Origin: an uncultured Gemmiger sp.
GTDB taxonomy: Bacteria > Bacillota > Clostridia > Oscillospirales > Ruminococcaceae
Assembly: GCA_934502625.1 (NCBI GenBank)
Contig: CAKSUQ010000011.1
Coordinates: 13,640 to 77,639 of the forward strand
Direction of reading: 5' to 3'
DNA: 64,000 nt
In this document: piece by piece, positions 51,184 to 60,240 of the stretch
How the letters are laid out: every line of letters begins with the position of its first letter
Numbering within the stretch: position 1 is the stretch's first letter
Made by a program: the position numbers and the translations under genes
The notes under the pieces: model-generated
What the model saw: the letters and a program-made list of their open reading frames with translations, nothing else
Told to the model about the DNA's origin: nothing
Database searches by the model: none

Positions 51184-51705
51184 ATGCACGATTCACCGTC
51201 AAACGACTGCGGCTGCTGCGCGGATGTACACTTCGGTGCGCTGCTGAACCAGACCTCGCGCCTGATCCGCCGCGCACTGGATGCCCGCATCAGCGCCGCT
51301 GTTACCACCGGGCTTTCCGGCACGCGGGGCATGGTGCTGGGCGACATCGTCCGCGCCAACCGCACCGGGCGCGACGTCTACCAGCGCGACATTGAGCAGT
51401 GGTTCAACATCCGCCGTTCCAGCGTCACGGCGCTGTTGCAGGGCATGGAGCAGGACGGCTTCATCACCCGCTGCGCCGTCGAGAAGGACGCCCGCCTCAA
51501 GCGCCTTGTCGCCACCGAGAAGGGGCGCGCCTGCCACGCGGAAATCGAAGCCTGCATCGCGCAGTTCGAGGACGACCTGCAAAGCGGCATTGACCCGCAG
51601 CAGGGAGCCATCGCCCGCGCTGTGCTGGAACAAACGCTGCGCAATGCACAGCACATCCTGCAGGAAGGAAATTCTAACCAAGAGAGGGGAAATACCACTT
51701 GTTAA
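51184..51705 (+). CDS. MarR-family repressor
   Basis: Winged-helix regulator of 173 residues. The recognition region WFNIRRSSVTALLQGMEQDGFI and wing VEKDARLKRLVATEKG are typical. The N-terminus holds CGCC, a possible thiol or metal sensor site unusual for MarR. It overlaps the first ABC gene by 7 bp. Probably represses its own operon until a toxic substrate of the exporter appears. GGGAGGGAAG precedes the ATG. Confidence 0.9.
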   Translation: MHDSPSNDCGCCADVHFGALLNQTSRLIRRALDARISAAVTTGLSGTRGMVLGDIVRANRTGRDVYQRDIEQWFNIRRSSVTALLQGMEQDGFITRCAVEKDARLKRLVATEKGRACHAEIEACIAQFEDDLQSGIDPQQGAIARAVLEQTLRNAQHILQEGNSNQERGNTTC

Positions 51706-53456
51706 AGACACTCGGACGTGAAACCAAGGGCTTCCGCCTTGTCTCCGCGCTGACGCCGATCTTCATGATCGCCGAGGTCATCATGGAGATGATCATTCCG
51801 AAGCTCATGGCCTCCATCATTGACAACGGCGTCACGCCGGGCAATATGCAGGTCATCTACACCGTCGGCGCGCAGATGGTCGTCGCCGCGCTGTTCGGCC
51901 TGCTGTTCGGTATTCTCGGCGCTGTTGCCGGCTCCCACGCGGCCACCGGCTTTGCCCGCAACCTGCGGCGCTCGATGTTTGAAAACATCCAGACCTTCAG
52001 CTTTGCCAACATCGACAAATACTCCACCGCCGGTCTTGTCACCCGCATGACGACCGACGTCACCAACATCCAGAACGCCTACCAGATGCTGCTGCGCATG
52101 TCCATCCGTGCGCCCGCCAGCATGATCGTGGCGCTCGTCATGTCCTACACGATCAACCGCCAGCTCGCCAACGTCTACCTGATCGCGGTCATCCTGCTGG
52201 GCGGCGTCCTCGTCTACATCATGAGCCACGCCACGAGATACTTCACCGAGGCGTTCCGCAAATACGATGACCTGAACGAGAGCGTGCAGGAGAATGTCTC
52301 CGCCATCCGCGTCGTCAAGGCCTATGTGCGCGAAAAGTTCGAGAGCGAAAAGTTCCAGAAGGCCAGCGAGAACGTGCGCAACCTGCTGATGCGCGCCGAG
52401 CTCATCATCGCGTGGAACGCGCCCTTCATGCAGCTGACGGTCTACAGCTGCATCTTGCTCATCTCTTGGCTGGGTGCGCGGCTCATTGTCAGCTCCGGCG
52501 CGACGACCTTCACCACCGGCGACCTGATGAGCATGCTGAGCTACTGCATGAACATTCTGATGAGCCTGATGATGCTCTCGATGGTCTTTGTCATGATCAC
52601 GATGTCTGCGGCCTCCGCCAAGCGCGTGGCCGAGGTGCTGGACGAGCAGTCCGACCTGACGAACGGCGAGAACCCCGTCACGGAGGTCAAGGACGGCGCG
52701 GTCAGGTTCGACCATGTCAGCTTCGCCTATAAGAAGGACGGCAAGAAGGCGCTGGAGGACATCGACCTTGAGATCAAGTCCGGCGAGACCATCGGCATCA
52801 TCGGCGGCACCGGCTCGGCCAAATCGAGCCTTGTGCAGCTGCTGCCCCGCCTGTACGACGTGACCGAGGGCAGCGTGTCCATCGGCGGCGTCGACGTGCG
52901 GAACTACGACTTGGAGACGCTGCGCAACAACGTTGCCATGGTACTGCAGAAGAACGAACTGTTCAGCGGCACGATCGCCGAGAACCTGCGCTGGGGCAAC
53001 CCCGACGCCACCAACACCGAGATCGAGGACGCCTGCAAGCAGGCCTGCGCCGATGAGTTCATCGAGCGCTTCCCCGACAAGTACCAGACCCACATCGAGC
53101 AGGGCGGCAGCAACGTCTCCGGCGGCCAGAAGCAGCGCCTGTGCATCGCCCGCGCGCTGCTGAAAAAGCCCCGTGTCCTGATTCTGGACGACTCCACCTC
53201 CGCCGTCGACACCGCGACGGACGCGAAGATCCGCCGCTCCTTCGCGGAGAAGATCCCCGGCACGACGGTGCTCATCATCGCGCAGCGCATCTCGTCGGTG
53301 GAGAACGCCGACAAGGTGCTGGTGCTGGACAACGGCCGCGTCAGCGGCTTTGACACGCCCGCCAACCTGCTCAAGACCAACGCAATCTATCAGGAAGTGT
53401 ACAACAGCCAGACCAAGGGCTCCGGCGATTTTGACGAGAAGGGAGGGGAGGCCTGA
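51699..53456 (+). CDS. ABC exporter half, degenerate catalytic site
   Basis: Protein of 585 residues: six membrane helices then an ABC domain. Walker A reads GGTGSAKS (Ala replaces the usual Gly, near residue 367), signature VSGGQKQR, and Walker B ILDDSTSAVD near 494, where Asp replaces the catalytic Glu. This is the degenerate half of a heterodimeric exporter like BmrC. It starts with TTG, overlapping the marR stop, with AGAGGGGA upstream. Confidence 0.92.
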   Translation: MLKTLGRETKGFRLVSALTPIFMIAEVIMEMIIPKLMASIIDNGVTPGNMQVIYTVGAQMVVAALFGLLFGILGAVAGSHAATGFARNLRRSMFENIQTFSFANIDKYSTAGLVTRMTTDVTNIQNAYQMLLRMSIRAPASMIVALVMSYTINRQLANVYLIAVILLGGVLVYIMSHATRYFTEAFRKYDDLNESVQENVSAIRVVKAYVREKFESEKFQKASENVRNLLMRAELIIAWNAPFMQLTVYSCILLISWLGARLIVSSGATTFTTGDLMSMLSYCMNILMSLMMLSMVFVMITMSAASAKRVAEVLDEQSDLTNGENPVTEVKDGAVRFDHVSFAYKKDGKKALEDIDLEIKSGETIGIIGGTGSAKSSLVQLLPRLYDVTEGSVSIGGVDVRNYDLETLRNNVAMVLQKNELFSGTIAENLRWGNPDATNTEIEDACKQACADEFIERFPDKYQTHIEQGGSNVSGGQKQRLCIARALLKKPRVLILDDSTSAVDTATDAKIRRSFAEKIPGTTVLIIAQRISSVENADKVLVLDNGRVSGFDTPANLLKTNAIYQEVYNSQTKGSGDFDEKGGEA

Positions 53457-55387
53457 TGGCAGAGAAAGCAAAGGTTGTTAAAATAGGCCCCGGCGGGCGC
53501 AGCCAAGGCCCCCGCCCCAAGGTGGAAAACCCCGGCAAGGTGCTGGGGCGCATCCTCGGCTATGTGATGAGCCGCTATAAGGCGCAGGTCGTCGTCGTGC
53601 TGTGCTGCATCCTGCTGGGCGTTTTCGCGCAGGTGCAGGGCATGCTGTTCATGCAGACCTTGATCGACAGCTACATCCTGCCGCTGCTGGCCGAGAAGAG
53701 CAACGACTTCTCCGGCCTGCTGCGCGCCATCCTGCGGGTGGCGTGCTTCTACGGCGTCGGCATTCTGGCCGTCTTTACCCAGAACCGCCTGATGGCAAAA
53801 ATCACGCAGGGCACGCTGAAGGACATGCGTGACGAGCTGTTCACCCACATGCAGACGCTGCCCATCAAATACTTTGACACCCACGCCCACGGCGACATCA
53901 TGTCGGTCTACACCAACGACATCGACACGCTGCGCCAGCTCATCAGCCAGAGCCTGCCGCAGCTCATCAACACGATCATCACGGTCGTCAGCGTCTTTAT
54001 CTCGATGCTGTACCTCAGCATCCCGCTGAGCCTGCTGACCCTCGTCATGGTCGCACTGATGATGCTGGCGACGAAGTACCTGACCGGCAATTCCGGCAGG
54101 TTCTTCCTCAAGCAGCAGCAGGAATTGGGCAAGGTCAACGGCTACATCGAGGAGATGATGAACGGCCAGAAGGTCGTCAAGGTCTTCTGCCACGAGAACG
54201 CCGCCATCAAGGAGTTCAACGAGCTGAACGACGAGCTGTTCCACAGCGCCGACAAGGCCAACGCCTATTCTCTGGTGGCGATGCCGGTCAACGGCCAGCT
54301 GGGCAACATGAGCTATGTGCTCTGCGCCGTCATCGGCGGTGCGCTGGCGATCAGCGGCGTGGGCGGCAGTCTGACGCTGGGCAAGCTGGCCAGCTTTTTG
54401 ACCTTGAACAAGAGCTTCAACCAGCCCATCACCCAGATTTCGATGCAGCTGAACTCGGTCGTCATGGCGCTGGCGGGCGGTGCGCGTATCTTTGCCCTGC
54501 TGGACGAGAAGCCCGAAGTCAACGAGGGCGACATCACCCTCGTCCACGCCAAGTACGCCGCCGATGACACCATCACCGAGACGGACGAGTCCACCGGCAT
54601 GTGGGCGTGGAAGCACATCGACGCCGACGGAAAGCCCGCTTATACCGAGCTGAAGGGCGACATCGTCTTCAAGGACGTCGACTTCGGCTACGACGAGAAG
54701 AAGATCGTCCTGCACGACATCAACCTGTACGGCCGTCCGGGGCAGAAGATCGCCTTCGTCGGCTCCACGGGTGCGGGCAAGACGACGATCACGAACCTTA
54801 TCAACCGCTTCTACGACATCCAGAAGGGGCAAATTTTGTACGACGGCCACGACGTCAAGTCGATCGAGAAGGACGCGCTGCGCTCCTCGCTGGGCATCGT
54901 TTTGCAGGATACCCACCTGTTTACCGGCACGGTCATGGAGAACATCCGCTATGGCCGCCTGACCGCCACCGATGAGGAGTGCATGGCCGCCGCCAAGCTG
55001 GCGAACGCCGATACCTTCATCAAGCACCTGCCCGACGGCTACAACACGATGCTGACCGGCGACGGCACGAACCTGAGCCAAGGCCAGCGCCAGCTGCTTG
55101 CCATCGCCCGCGCGGCGGTCGCCGACCCGCCGGTGCTGATTCTGGACGAGGCGACGTCCTCCATCGACACCCGCACCGAAAAGCTGGTGCAGGACGGCAT
55201 GGACGGCCTGATGTACGGCCGCACGACCTTCGTCATCGCCCACCGCCTGTCGACGGTGCGCAACTCTGACTGCATCATGGTTTTGGAGCAGGGGCGTATC
55301 ATCGAGCGCGGCACCCACGACGAGCTGATCGCCCAGAAGGGGCGCTATTACCGCCTGTACACGGGCAATTTTGCCGAGAACAGCTGA
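53456..55387 (+). CDS. ABC exporter half, canonical catalytic site
   Basis: Protein of 643 residues: six membrane helices and an ABC domain with Walker A GSTGAGKTT (near residue 435), signature LSQGQRQLLA and Walker B ILDEATSSID with catalytic Glu. A charged insert of about 50 residues lies between the membrane and ABC domains (DDTITETDESTGMWAW). ATG overlaps the previous stop by one base. With the preceding gene it forms a BmrCD-like multidrug exporter. Confidence 0.93.
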   Translation: MAEKAKVVKIGPGGRSQGPRPKVENPGKVLGRILGYVMSRYKAQVVVVLCCILLGVFAQVQGMLFMQTLIDSYILPLLAEKSNDFSGLLRAILRVACFYGVGILAVFTQNRLMAKITQGTLKDMRDELFTHMQTLPIKYFDTHAHGDIMSVYTNDIDTLRQLISQSLPQLINTIITVVSVFISMLYLSIPLSLLTLVMVALMMLATKYLTGNSGRFFLKQQQELGKVNGYIEEMMNGQKVVKVFCHENAAIKEFNELNDELFHSADKANAYSLVAMPVNGQLGNMSYVLCAVIGGALAISGVGGSLTLGKLASFLTLNKSFNQPITQISMQLNSVVMALAGGARIFALLDEKPEVNEGDITLVHAKYAADDTITETDESTGMWAWKHIDADGKPAYTELKGDIVFKDVDFGYDEKKIVLHDINLYGRPGQKIAFVGSTGAGKTTITNLINRFYDIQKGQILYDGHDVKSIEKDALRSSLGIVLQDTHLFTGTVMENIRYGRLTATDEECMAAAKLANADTFIKHLPDGYNTMLTGDGTNLSQGQRQLLAIARAAVADPPVLILDEATSSIDTRTEKLVQDGMDGLMYGRTTFVIAHRLSTVRNSDCIMVLEQGRIIERGTHDELIAQKGRYYRLYTGNFAENS

Positions 55388-55433
55388 TGCCGATTTTTGG
55401 CAAAAAATGCCGCAAACGCGGTTAAAATCAATC

Positions 55434-55475
55434 AAAACTGCCGGGATAGCATCTGCCGTCCCGGCAGTTTTTGTG
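55434..55475 (+). terminator. Terminator of the exporter operon
   Basis: AAAACTGCCGGGA pairs with TCCCGGCAGTTTT, followed by T-rich sequence. Confidence 0.88.
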
Positions 55476-55637
55476 CAAAATGCCGCAACAGCGCCAAAAA
55501 GTTGACGAACAGGGAAAAAGTGGTTATAATAGAAGGCGTAGACACGCAAAAAGCGGTGTCCGCCCACGCGGCCTGAGGGGAAAAACGGCCGCCTGACATA
55601 AGCCTATTTTTATTGATACACAGGAGGGGACTGCATT

Positions 55638-56507
55638 ATGGCACCCAGAAAGAAGATCGCACAGACCGTACTTACCGAGGGTAAGTTCTACACCATCAGC
55701 GCCGCCAACGGCAAGGTCGTCGAGGTCGCTGACTATAACATCGAGAACGGCGCGAAGATTCAGCTGATGGACAACGCCAACTTCGAGTGGCAGCAGTGGA
55801 ACTTTGTTCCCGCCGGCGACGGCGTCTACCGCATCCAGAACCGTTTCACCGGCAAGATGATGGATCTGGACATGGGCGGCGTCAGCGACGGCACCCGCGT
55901 CCACCAGTGGGAGGGTGCGCCCGCGTCCAGCCAGCTGTGGGTCGTGGAGCCGACCAACGATGGCCGCGTCAAGGTCAAGTCCAACCTCGCCGGCAAGCTG
56001 CTTGACCCCGGCATGGCGACCGAGAACGGCACCGTGCTGCAGATTTGGGCGGACGTGAACGGTGACAACCAGTTCTGGACGATCAGCGAGGTCACCCGCA
56101 AGCCCAAGACCAGTGTGAAGGCCACCACCGTCAAGGCGAAGGCCGCTGCCGAGAAGGCCGCGACCGAGGTCGTAAAGGCCGCTGAGCCTGTCGTCGAGAA
56201 GGCCGTCAAGGCCGCTGAGCCTGTCGTTGAGAAGGCTGTCAAGGCTGCCAAGCCCGCCGCCGAGAAGGCCGTCAAGGCCGCAAAGCCGGTCGTCGAGAAG
56301 GCCGTCAAGGCCGCCGAGCCCGTCGTCGAGGAAACCGTCAAGGCCGCGAAGCCCGTGGTCGAGAAGGCTGTCAAGGCCGCTGAGCCTGTCGTCGAGAAGG
56401 CTGTCGAGGCTGCCAAGCCCGCTGCCGAGAAGGCCGTTGAGGCTGTCAAGACCGCTGCCGCCAAGACCAACACCCGCAAGGGCACCAAGGGCAAGCGCCG
56501 CAAGTGA
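55638..56507 (+). CDS. Ricin-type lectin domain fused to an 11-residue repeat tail
   Basis: Protein of 289 residues without signal peptide. Residues about 8-151 form a beta-trefoil of ricin-B type with QxW motifs QQW, HQW, QLW, QIW and QFW. Residues 179-266 are eight 11-residue repeats of the form VKAAEPVVEKA; the end is very basic (NTRKGTKGKRRK). The tail resembles histone-H1-like or stalk-forming Ala/Lys/Pro repeats. The protein could bind sugars while tethered to nucleic acid or another polyanion, but this is a guess. CAGGAGGGG precedes the ATG. Confidence 0.85.
   Translation: MAPRKKIAQTVLTEGKFYTISAANGKVVEVADYNIENGAKIQLMDNANFEWQQWNFVPAGDGVYRIQNRFTGKMMDLDMGGVSDGTRVHQWEGAPASSQLWVVEPTNDGRVKVKSNLAGKLLDPGMATENGTVLQIWADVNGDNQFWTISEVTRKPKTSVKATTVKAKAAAEKAATEVVKAAEPVVEKAVKAAEPVVEKAVKAAKPAAEKAVKAAKPVVEKAVKAAEPVVEETVKAAKPVVEKAVKAAEPVVEKAVEAAKPAAEKAVEAVKTAAAKTNTRKGTKGKRRK
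56172..56435 (+). repeat. 33-bp tandem repeats in the lectin gene
   Basis: Eight consecutive 33-bp units encode VKAAEPVVEKA-like repeats; units differ at a few codons (E/K, V/A swaps). Recombination could change copy number without breaking the frame. Confidence 0.85.
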
Positions 56508-56550
56508 TTTGTAACTGATTTTACCCCGCGATATTTGTGCTGTAACGAGA

Positions 56551-56592
56551 AAAACCGCCCCGTCAGGATGGATCTCCTGACGGGGCGGTTTT
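56551..56592. terminator. Bidirectional terminator between lectin gene and valS
   Basis: AAAACCGCCCCGTCAGGA and its perfect complement (18 bp) around a 6-nt loop, with T-rich flanks in both directions. Confidence 0.9.
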
Positions 56593-56621
56593 GTTGTTAT
56601 GTTGTTATAAAAGTAAGAAAC

Positions 56622-59330
56622 TTACCCCAGTGCCGCAATGCTCTCCTTGATCTTTGCGGCCTTCTCCTGAGCGGCGGCCAGCTTCGCGCGGGTCTCATCG
56701 ACCAGCTTGGCGGGGGCTTTCTCGACGAACTTCGGGTTGTTCAGCTGGTTCGTGAACATGCCCAGCTCCTTCTCGGCCTTCGTCAGCTCCTTGTTCAGGC
56801 GCGCCAGCTCCTTCTCGCGGTCGATCAGCTCCATCATCGGGATAAAGCCCTTCGCGTCGGGGGTCGCAACGTTTACCATGCCGTCGGTGCTGCCCTCGTA
56901 CTTCGGCGTCACCGTCACGTCGGTGGCAAAGGCGAAGCGCGCCAGATATGCGCCGCCCTTCTCGAACGCGGCGGGGCTGGCTGTCTCGATCACCATGCTC
57001 GTCTTCTTGGCGGGGTGGACGTTCATCTCGGCACGCATCGCGCGGACAGCCTTGATGTAGTCCATCAGCTTCTCAAAGTCGGCGCAGTCCTGTGCCCAGA
57101 CCTGCATGTTCTCGTCGCCCGGCCACTTCTCGTTCATGATGGTCTCGGCGCTGCCGGGCAGTGCCTGATAGATTTCCTCGGTGATGAACGGCATGAAGGG
57201 GTGCAGCAGCTTCAGCGCCTTATCCAGCACATAGACCAGCACCTTGCGGGCGGTGTCGGCGGCAGCCGCGTCGTCGCCGTTCAGGCGGGTCTTGCAGATC
57301 TCGATATACCAGTCGCAGTAGACTTCCCAGATGAAGTTCTCGACCTTCTCGGCGGCCAGACCCAGCTCGTACTTGTCGAGGTTGGCGGTGGCCTCGGCGG
57401 CAACCTTCGCCAGCTCGGACAGAATCCACTTGTCGCTCATGTCCAGCTGGTCTTCTGCGGGCAGACCGGGCTGAAAATCCTCCGGCAGGTTCATCTGCAC
57501 AAAGCGGGAGGCATTCCACAGCTTGTTGGCAAAGTTGCGGCAGGCAACAACCTTTTCGTCGCTGTAGCGCATATCATTGCCTGCGGTCGAGCCGATGATC
57601 AGCATCATGCGCAGCGCGTCCGCACCGTACTGCTCGATAACTTCCAGCGGGTCAATGCCGTTGCCCAGAGACTTCGACATCTTGCGTCCCTGACTGTCGC
57701 GGACGATGCCGTGGATCAGCACCGTGTCAAACGGCGCTTTGCCGGTGTAGGCAAGGCCGGAGAAAATCATGCGGGACACCCAGAAGCCGATGATGTCGTA
57801 GCCGGTGACAAGGGTGTTGGTGGGGTAGAAGTAGTTGTAATCCTCGGCGCTCTCGTTCGGCCAGCCCAAGGTGGAGAACGGCCACAGCGCCGAGCTGAAC
57901 CACGTGTCCAGCGTGTCGGGGTCTTGGCTCAGATGCGCACTGCCGCACTTGGGGCAGACGGACGGCGCACTCTTGGCGACGACGGTCTCGCCGCAGTCGT
58001 CGCAGTACCACGCGGGAATCTGGTGACCCCACCACAGCTGGCGGCTGATGCACCAGTCGCGGCCGCCCTTCATCCAGTTGATGTAGTTTTTGGTGAAGCG
58101 CTCCGGCACAAACTTGATCTCGCCCTTCTCAACGCTCTCGATGGCGGGCTTTGCCAGCGGCTCCATCTTGACGAACCACTGCTTCGAGACCATCGGCTCG
58201 ATGACCGAGTGGCAGCGGTAGCAGGTGCCGACGTCGTGGGTCAGCGGCTCGGTCTCCTTCAGCGCACCGCAGGCTTCCAGATCGGCCAGAATAGCCTTGC
58301 GGGCTTCCAGCGCGGTCATGCCCGCGTACTTGCCGCAGTCCAGTACGTCCGGCTCGTCGGCGGCAGCGCGGCCGGCGGCCTTCTCGGCGTCGACGGCGGC
58401 CTTGTCGGCCGCACCGGTCATGTGGCCGTCGTAGGTCAGCACGCGGATCATCGGCAGGTCGTGGCGCTTGCCGACCTCAAAGTCGTTGGGGTCGTGGGCG
58501 GGGGTGATCTTCACGACACCGGTGCCCTTTTCCATGTCGGCGTGCTCGTCGCAGACGATGGGAATCTCGCGCCCCAGCAGCGGCAGCACGACATGGCAGC
58601 CGTGCAGGTGCTTGTAGCGCGGGTCTTCGGCGTTGATGGCAACGGCGGTGTCGCCCAGCATCGTTTCGGGGCGGGTGGTCGCCAGTTCCAGCATCTCGCC
58701 CGTCTCCTTGACGGGATAGAGCAGATGCCAGAAGCTGCCCTCCTTGGCCTCGTACTCGACCTCGGCATCGGAGATCGAGGTGTTGCAGTGGGGGCACCAG
58801 TTCACCATGCGGTTGCCGCGGTAGATCAGACTCTCGTTGTACAGGCGGACAAAGACCTCCTTGACGGCGTCAGAGCAGCCCTCGTCCATCGTGAAGCGCT
58901 CGCGCTGCCAGTCACAGGAGCAGCCCAGCTTCTTCAGCTGGCTGACGATGCGGTTGCCGTAGGTGTTTTTCCAGTCCCACGCGCGCTCCAAGAAGCCGTC
59001 GCGGCCGACCATCTCCTTCGTCAGGCCTTCCTCACGCATCTTGGCGACGACCTTCGCCTCGGTGGCGATGGAAGCATGGTCGGTGCCGGGCACCCACAGC
59101 GCGGCGTAGCCCTGCATCCGCTTGTAGCGGGTCAGGATGTCCTGCCACGTTTCGTCCATGGCGTGACCCATGTGCAGCTGGCCGGTGACGTTCGGCGGCG
59201 GCATGACGATGGTGAACGGCTTTTTGCTGCGGTCGATCTGGGTGTGGAAATACCCCTTGTCGCACCAGTTCTGGTAGATGCGATCCTCGGTGCCCTGCGG
59301 GGCGTACTGTTTGGCGAGTTCCTTCGGCAT
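56622..59330 (-). CDS. valS: Valyl-tRNA synthetase
   Basis: Class Ia synthetase of 902 residues. HIGH-type motif PPPNVTGQLHMGHAM near residue 43, editing domain, GRKMSKSLGNGIDP, an anticodon-binding domain and a C-terminal coiled-coil arm (ELARLNKELTKAEKELGMF). A zinc site CPKCGSAHL is present. AGGAGGACACT precedes the ATG. Expression is controlled by the T-box leader upstream. Confidence 0.97.
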   Translation of the reverse strand: MPKELAKQYAPQGTEDRIYQNWCDKGYFHTQIDRSKKPFTIVMPPPNVTGQLHMGHAMDETWQDILTRYKRMQGYAALWVPGTDHASIATEAKVVAKMREEGLTKEMVGRDGFLERAWDWKNTYGNRIVSQLKKLGCSCDWQRERFTMDEGCSDAVKEVFVRLYNESLIYRGNRMVNWCPHCNTSISDAEVEYEAKEGSFWHLLYPVKETGEMLELATTRPETMLGDTAVAINAEDPRYKHLHGCHVVLPLLGREIPIVCDEHADMEKGTGVVKITPAHDPNDFEVGKRHDLPMIRVLTYDGHMTGAADKAAVDAEKAAGRAAADEPDVLDCGKYAGMTALEARKAILADLEACGALKETEPLTHDVGTCYRCHSVIEPMVSKQWFVKMEPLAKPAIESVEKGEIKFVPERFTKNYINWMKGGRDWCISRQLWWGHQIPAWYCDDCGETVVAKSAPSVCPKCGSAHLSQDPDTLDTWFSSALWPFSTLGWPNESAEDYNYFYPTNTLVTGYDIIGFWVSRMIFSGLAYTGKAPFDTVLIHGIVRDSQGRKMSKSLGNGIDPLEVIEQYGADALRMMLIIGSTAGNDMRYSDEKVVACRNFANKLWNASRFVQMNLPEDFQPGLPAEDQLDMSDKWILSELAKVAAEATANLDKYELGLAAEKVENFIWEVYCDWYIEICKTRLNGDDAAAADTARKVLVYVLDKALKLLHPFMPFITEEIYQALPGSAETIMNEKWPGDENMQVWAQDCADFEKLMDYIKAVRAMRAEMNVHPAKKTSMVIETASPAAFEKGGAYLARFAFATDVTVTPKYEGSTDGMVNVATPDAKGFIPMMELIDREKELARLNKELTKAEKELGMFTNQLNNPKFVEKAPAKLVDETRAKLAAAQEKAAKIKESIAALG

Positions 59331-59349
59331 AGTGTCCTCCTAGAGAATG

Positions 59350-59660
59350 TGCGGGGCGTATTTTTGACAAAATAAAAAGCCGCCCCATGAGTTTATCATG
59401 GGACGGCCTGAAAATTTCAAGTCGCGGTACCACCCAAGTTGCCTTTGTATAAAGGCCGCTTTGCGGCAGGCCAGCAAGCCTGCCTGCGCTGGTAACGGCG
59501 GCAAACCCGTGCGCAGCTGGCAGGGGAGAAGCCCCCTCTCACTGCACCTGCTTGAAAGTGACAGCGCCCGCCGCGCCTTGCCGGGCTTGCATCACCCCCC
59601 GGCTTGCTGAAAAGGTACATGATGCGGGCACACTCTTTCGCACTGCATTTGTACTTTATA
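59350..59660 (-). promoter_or_regulatory. T-box riboswitch leader of valS
   Basis: On the minus strand the T-box antiterminator core GGGTGGTACCGCG (59435-59423) is followed by a strong terminator (GCCGTCCCATGA / TCATGGGGCGGC, 59407-59379) and T5, about 50 bp before valS. The approximately 240 nt upstream can fold into a long stem I. A GTC triplet near 59563 is a plausible Val specifier, but stem I was not folded. Uncharged tRNA-Val would favour readthrough. Promoter TTGACA-17-TACATT lies at 59688-59660. Confidence 0.85.
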
Positions 59661-59697
59661 ATGTACCGCAGGAAGGCGGATTTGTCAAGACCCACTT

Positions 59698-59724
59698 AAA
59701 AGCCTTCCCTTTAGGGAAGGCTTT
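59698..59724 (-). terminator. Terminator of the ArsC-like gene
   Basis: AAAGCCTTCCC and GGGAAGGCTTT with a TTTA loop; T run on the minus strand. Confidence 0.8.
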
Positions 59725-59730
59725 GGGGAT

Positions 59731-60072
59731 TTACTCCCACTTTCCCCACACGTCGGGGCAATACCCCACGGTGGCCTGCCTGCCGTTGCGCACGATGGGC
59801 TGGCGCAGCAGCTGCTGGTTCTCGAACAGCTTGTCCGCCTGTTGGCTCTCGTCCAGCCATTTCAGCAGCGCCAGCGTGTCCTTGTCCTTCGCGTTCTCAT
59901 CGACGAGCTTCGCCCAGCCGCCCACGGCGCGGCAGACATTGTCGAACTCGCCCCGGCTCAGCCCTTTTTCCTTCAAGTCGACCATCTGGAACTTGATGCA
60001 GCGCTCCTTGAACCAGCGCTGTGCCTTTTTGGTGTCAAAGCTCTTGTTCGTGCCGAAAATTTGGATATTCAT
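59731..60072 (-). CDS. ArsC/Spx-like protein lacking the catalytic cysteine
   Basis: Protein of 113 residues with the ArsC/YffB fold pattern (NIQIFGTNKSFDTKKAQRWFKE; FDNVCRAVGGW; LLRQPIVRNGRQATVGY). In ArsC and Spx the first loop carries a Cys (CxxS or CxxC); here it reads GTNKSFDT, so the thiol is missing. The conserved RQPIV-type Arg is kept. Arsenate reduction is therefore unlikely; a regulatory or binding role is possible. ATG at 60072 has AAGGAG upstream. Confidence 0.8.
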   Translation of the reverse strand: MNIQIFGTNKSFDTKKAQRWFKERCIKFQMVDLKEKGLSRGEFDNVCRAVGGWAKLVDENAKDKDTLALLKWLDESQQADKLFENQQLLRQPIVRNGRQATVGYCPDVWGKWE

Positions 60073-60240
60073 AAAAATACTCCTTGCTTTCTCCGTCTGT
60101 GTCCAGCATATCACGCGCAGGGCGTTCTGGCAACAGGATTTTGCCGCAAAACCCGGAATTTACGCGGTTTGGCTTGCTCTTGCGGCGCGCAGGTGCTATA
60201 ATGAAAGTTCATAGAGGAGTACCATTTATAAAGGAGACCT

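Noticed and set aside
53390..55567. 725-codon minus-strand frame
   Set aside because: Antisense shadow of the exporter genes; no start site or family motif.
56172..56435. CRISPR-like array
   Set aside because: The 33-bp units are adjacent coding repeats without spacers.
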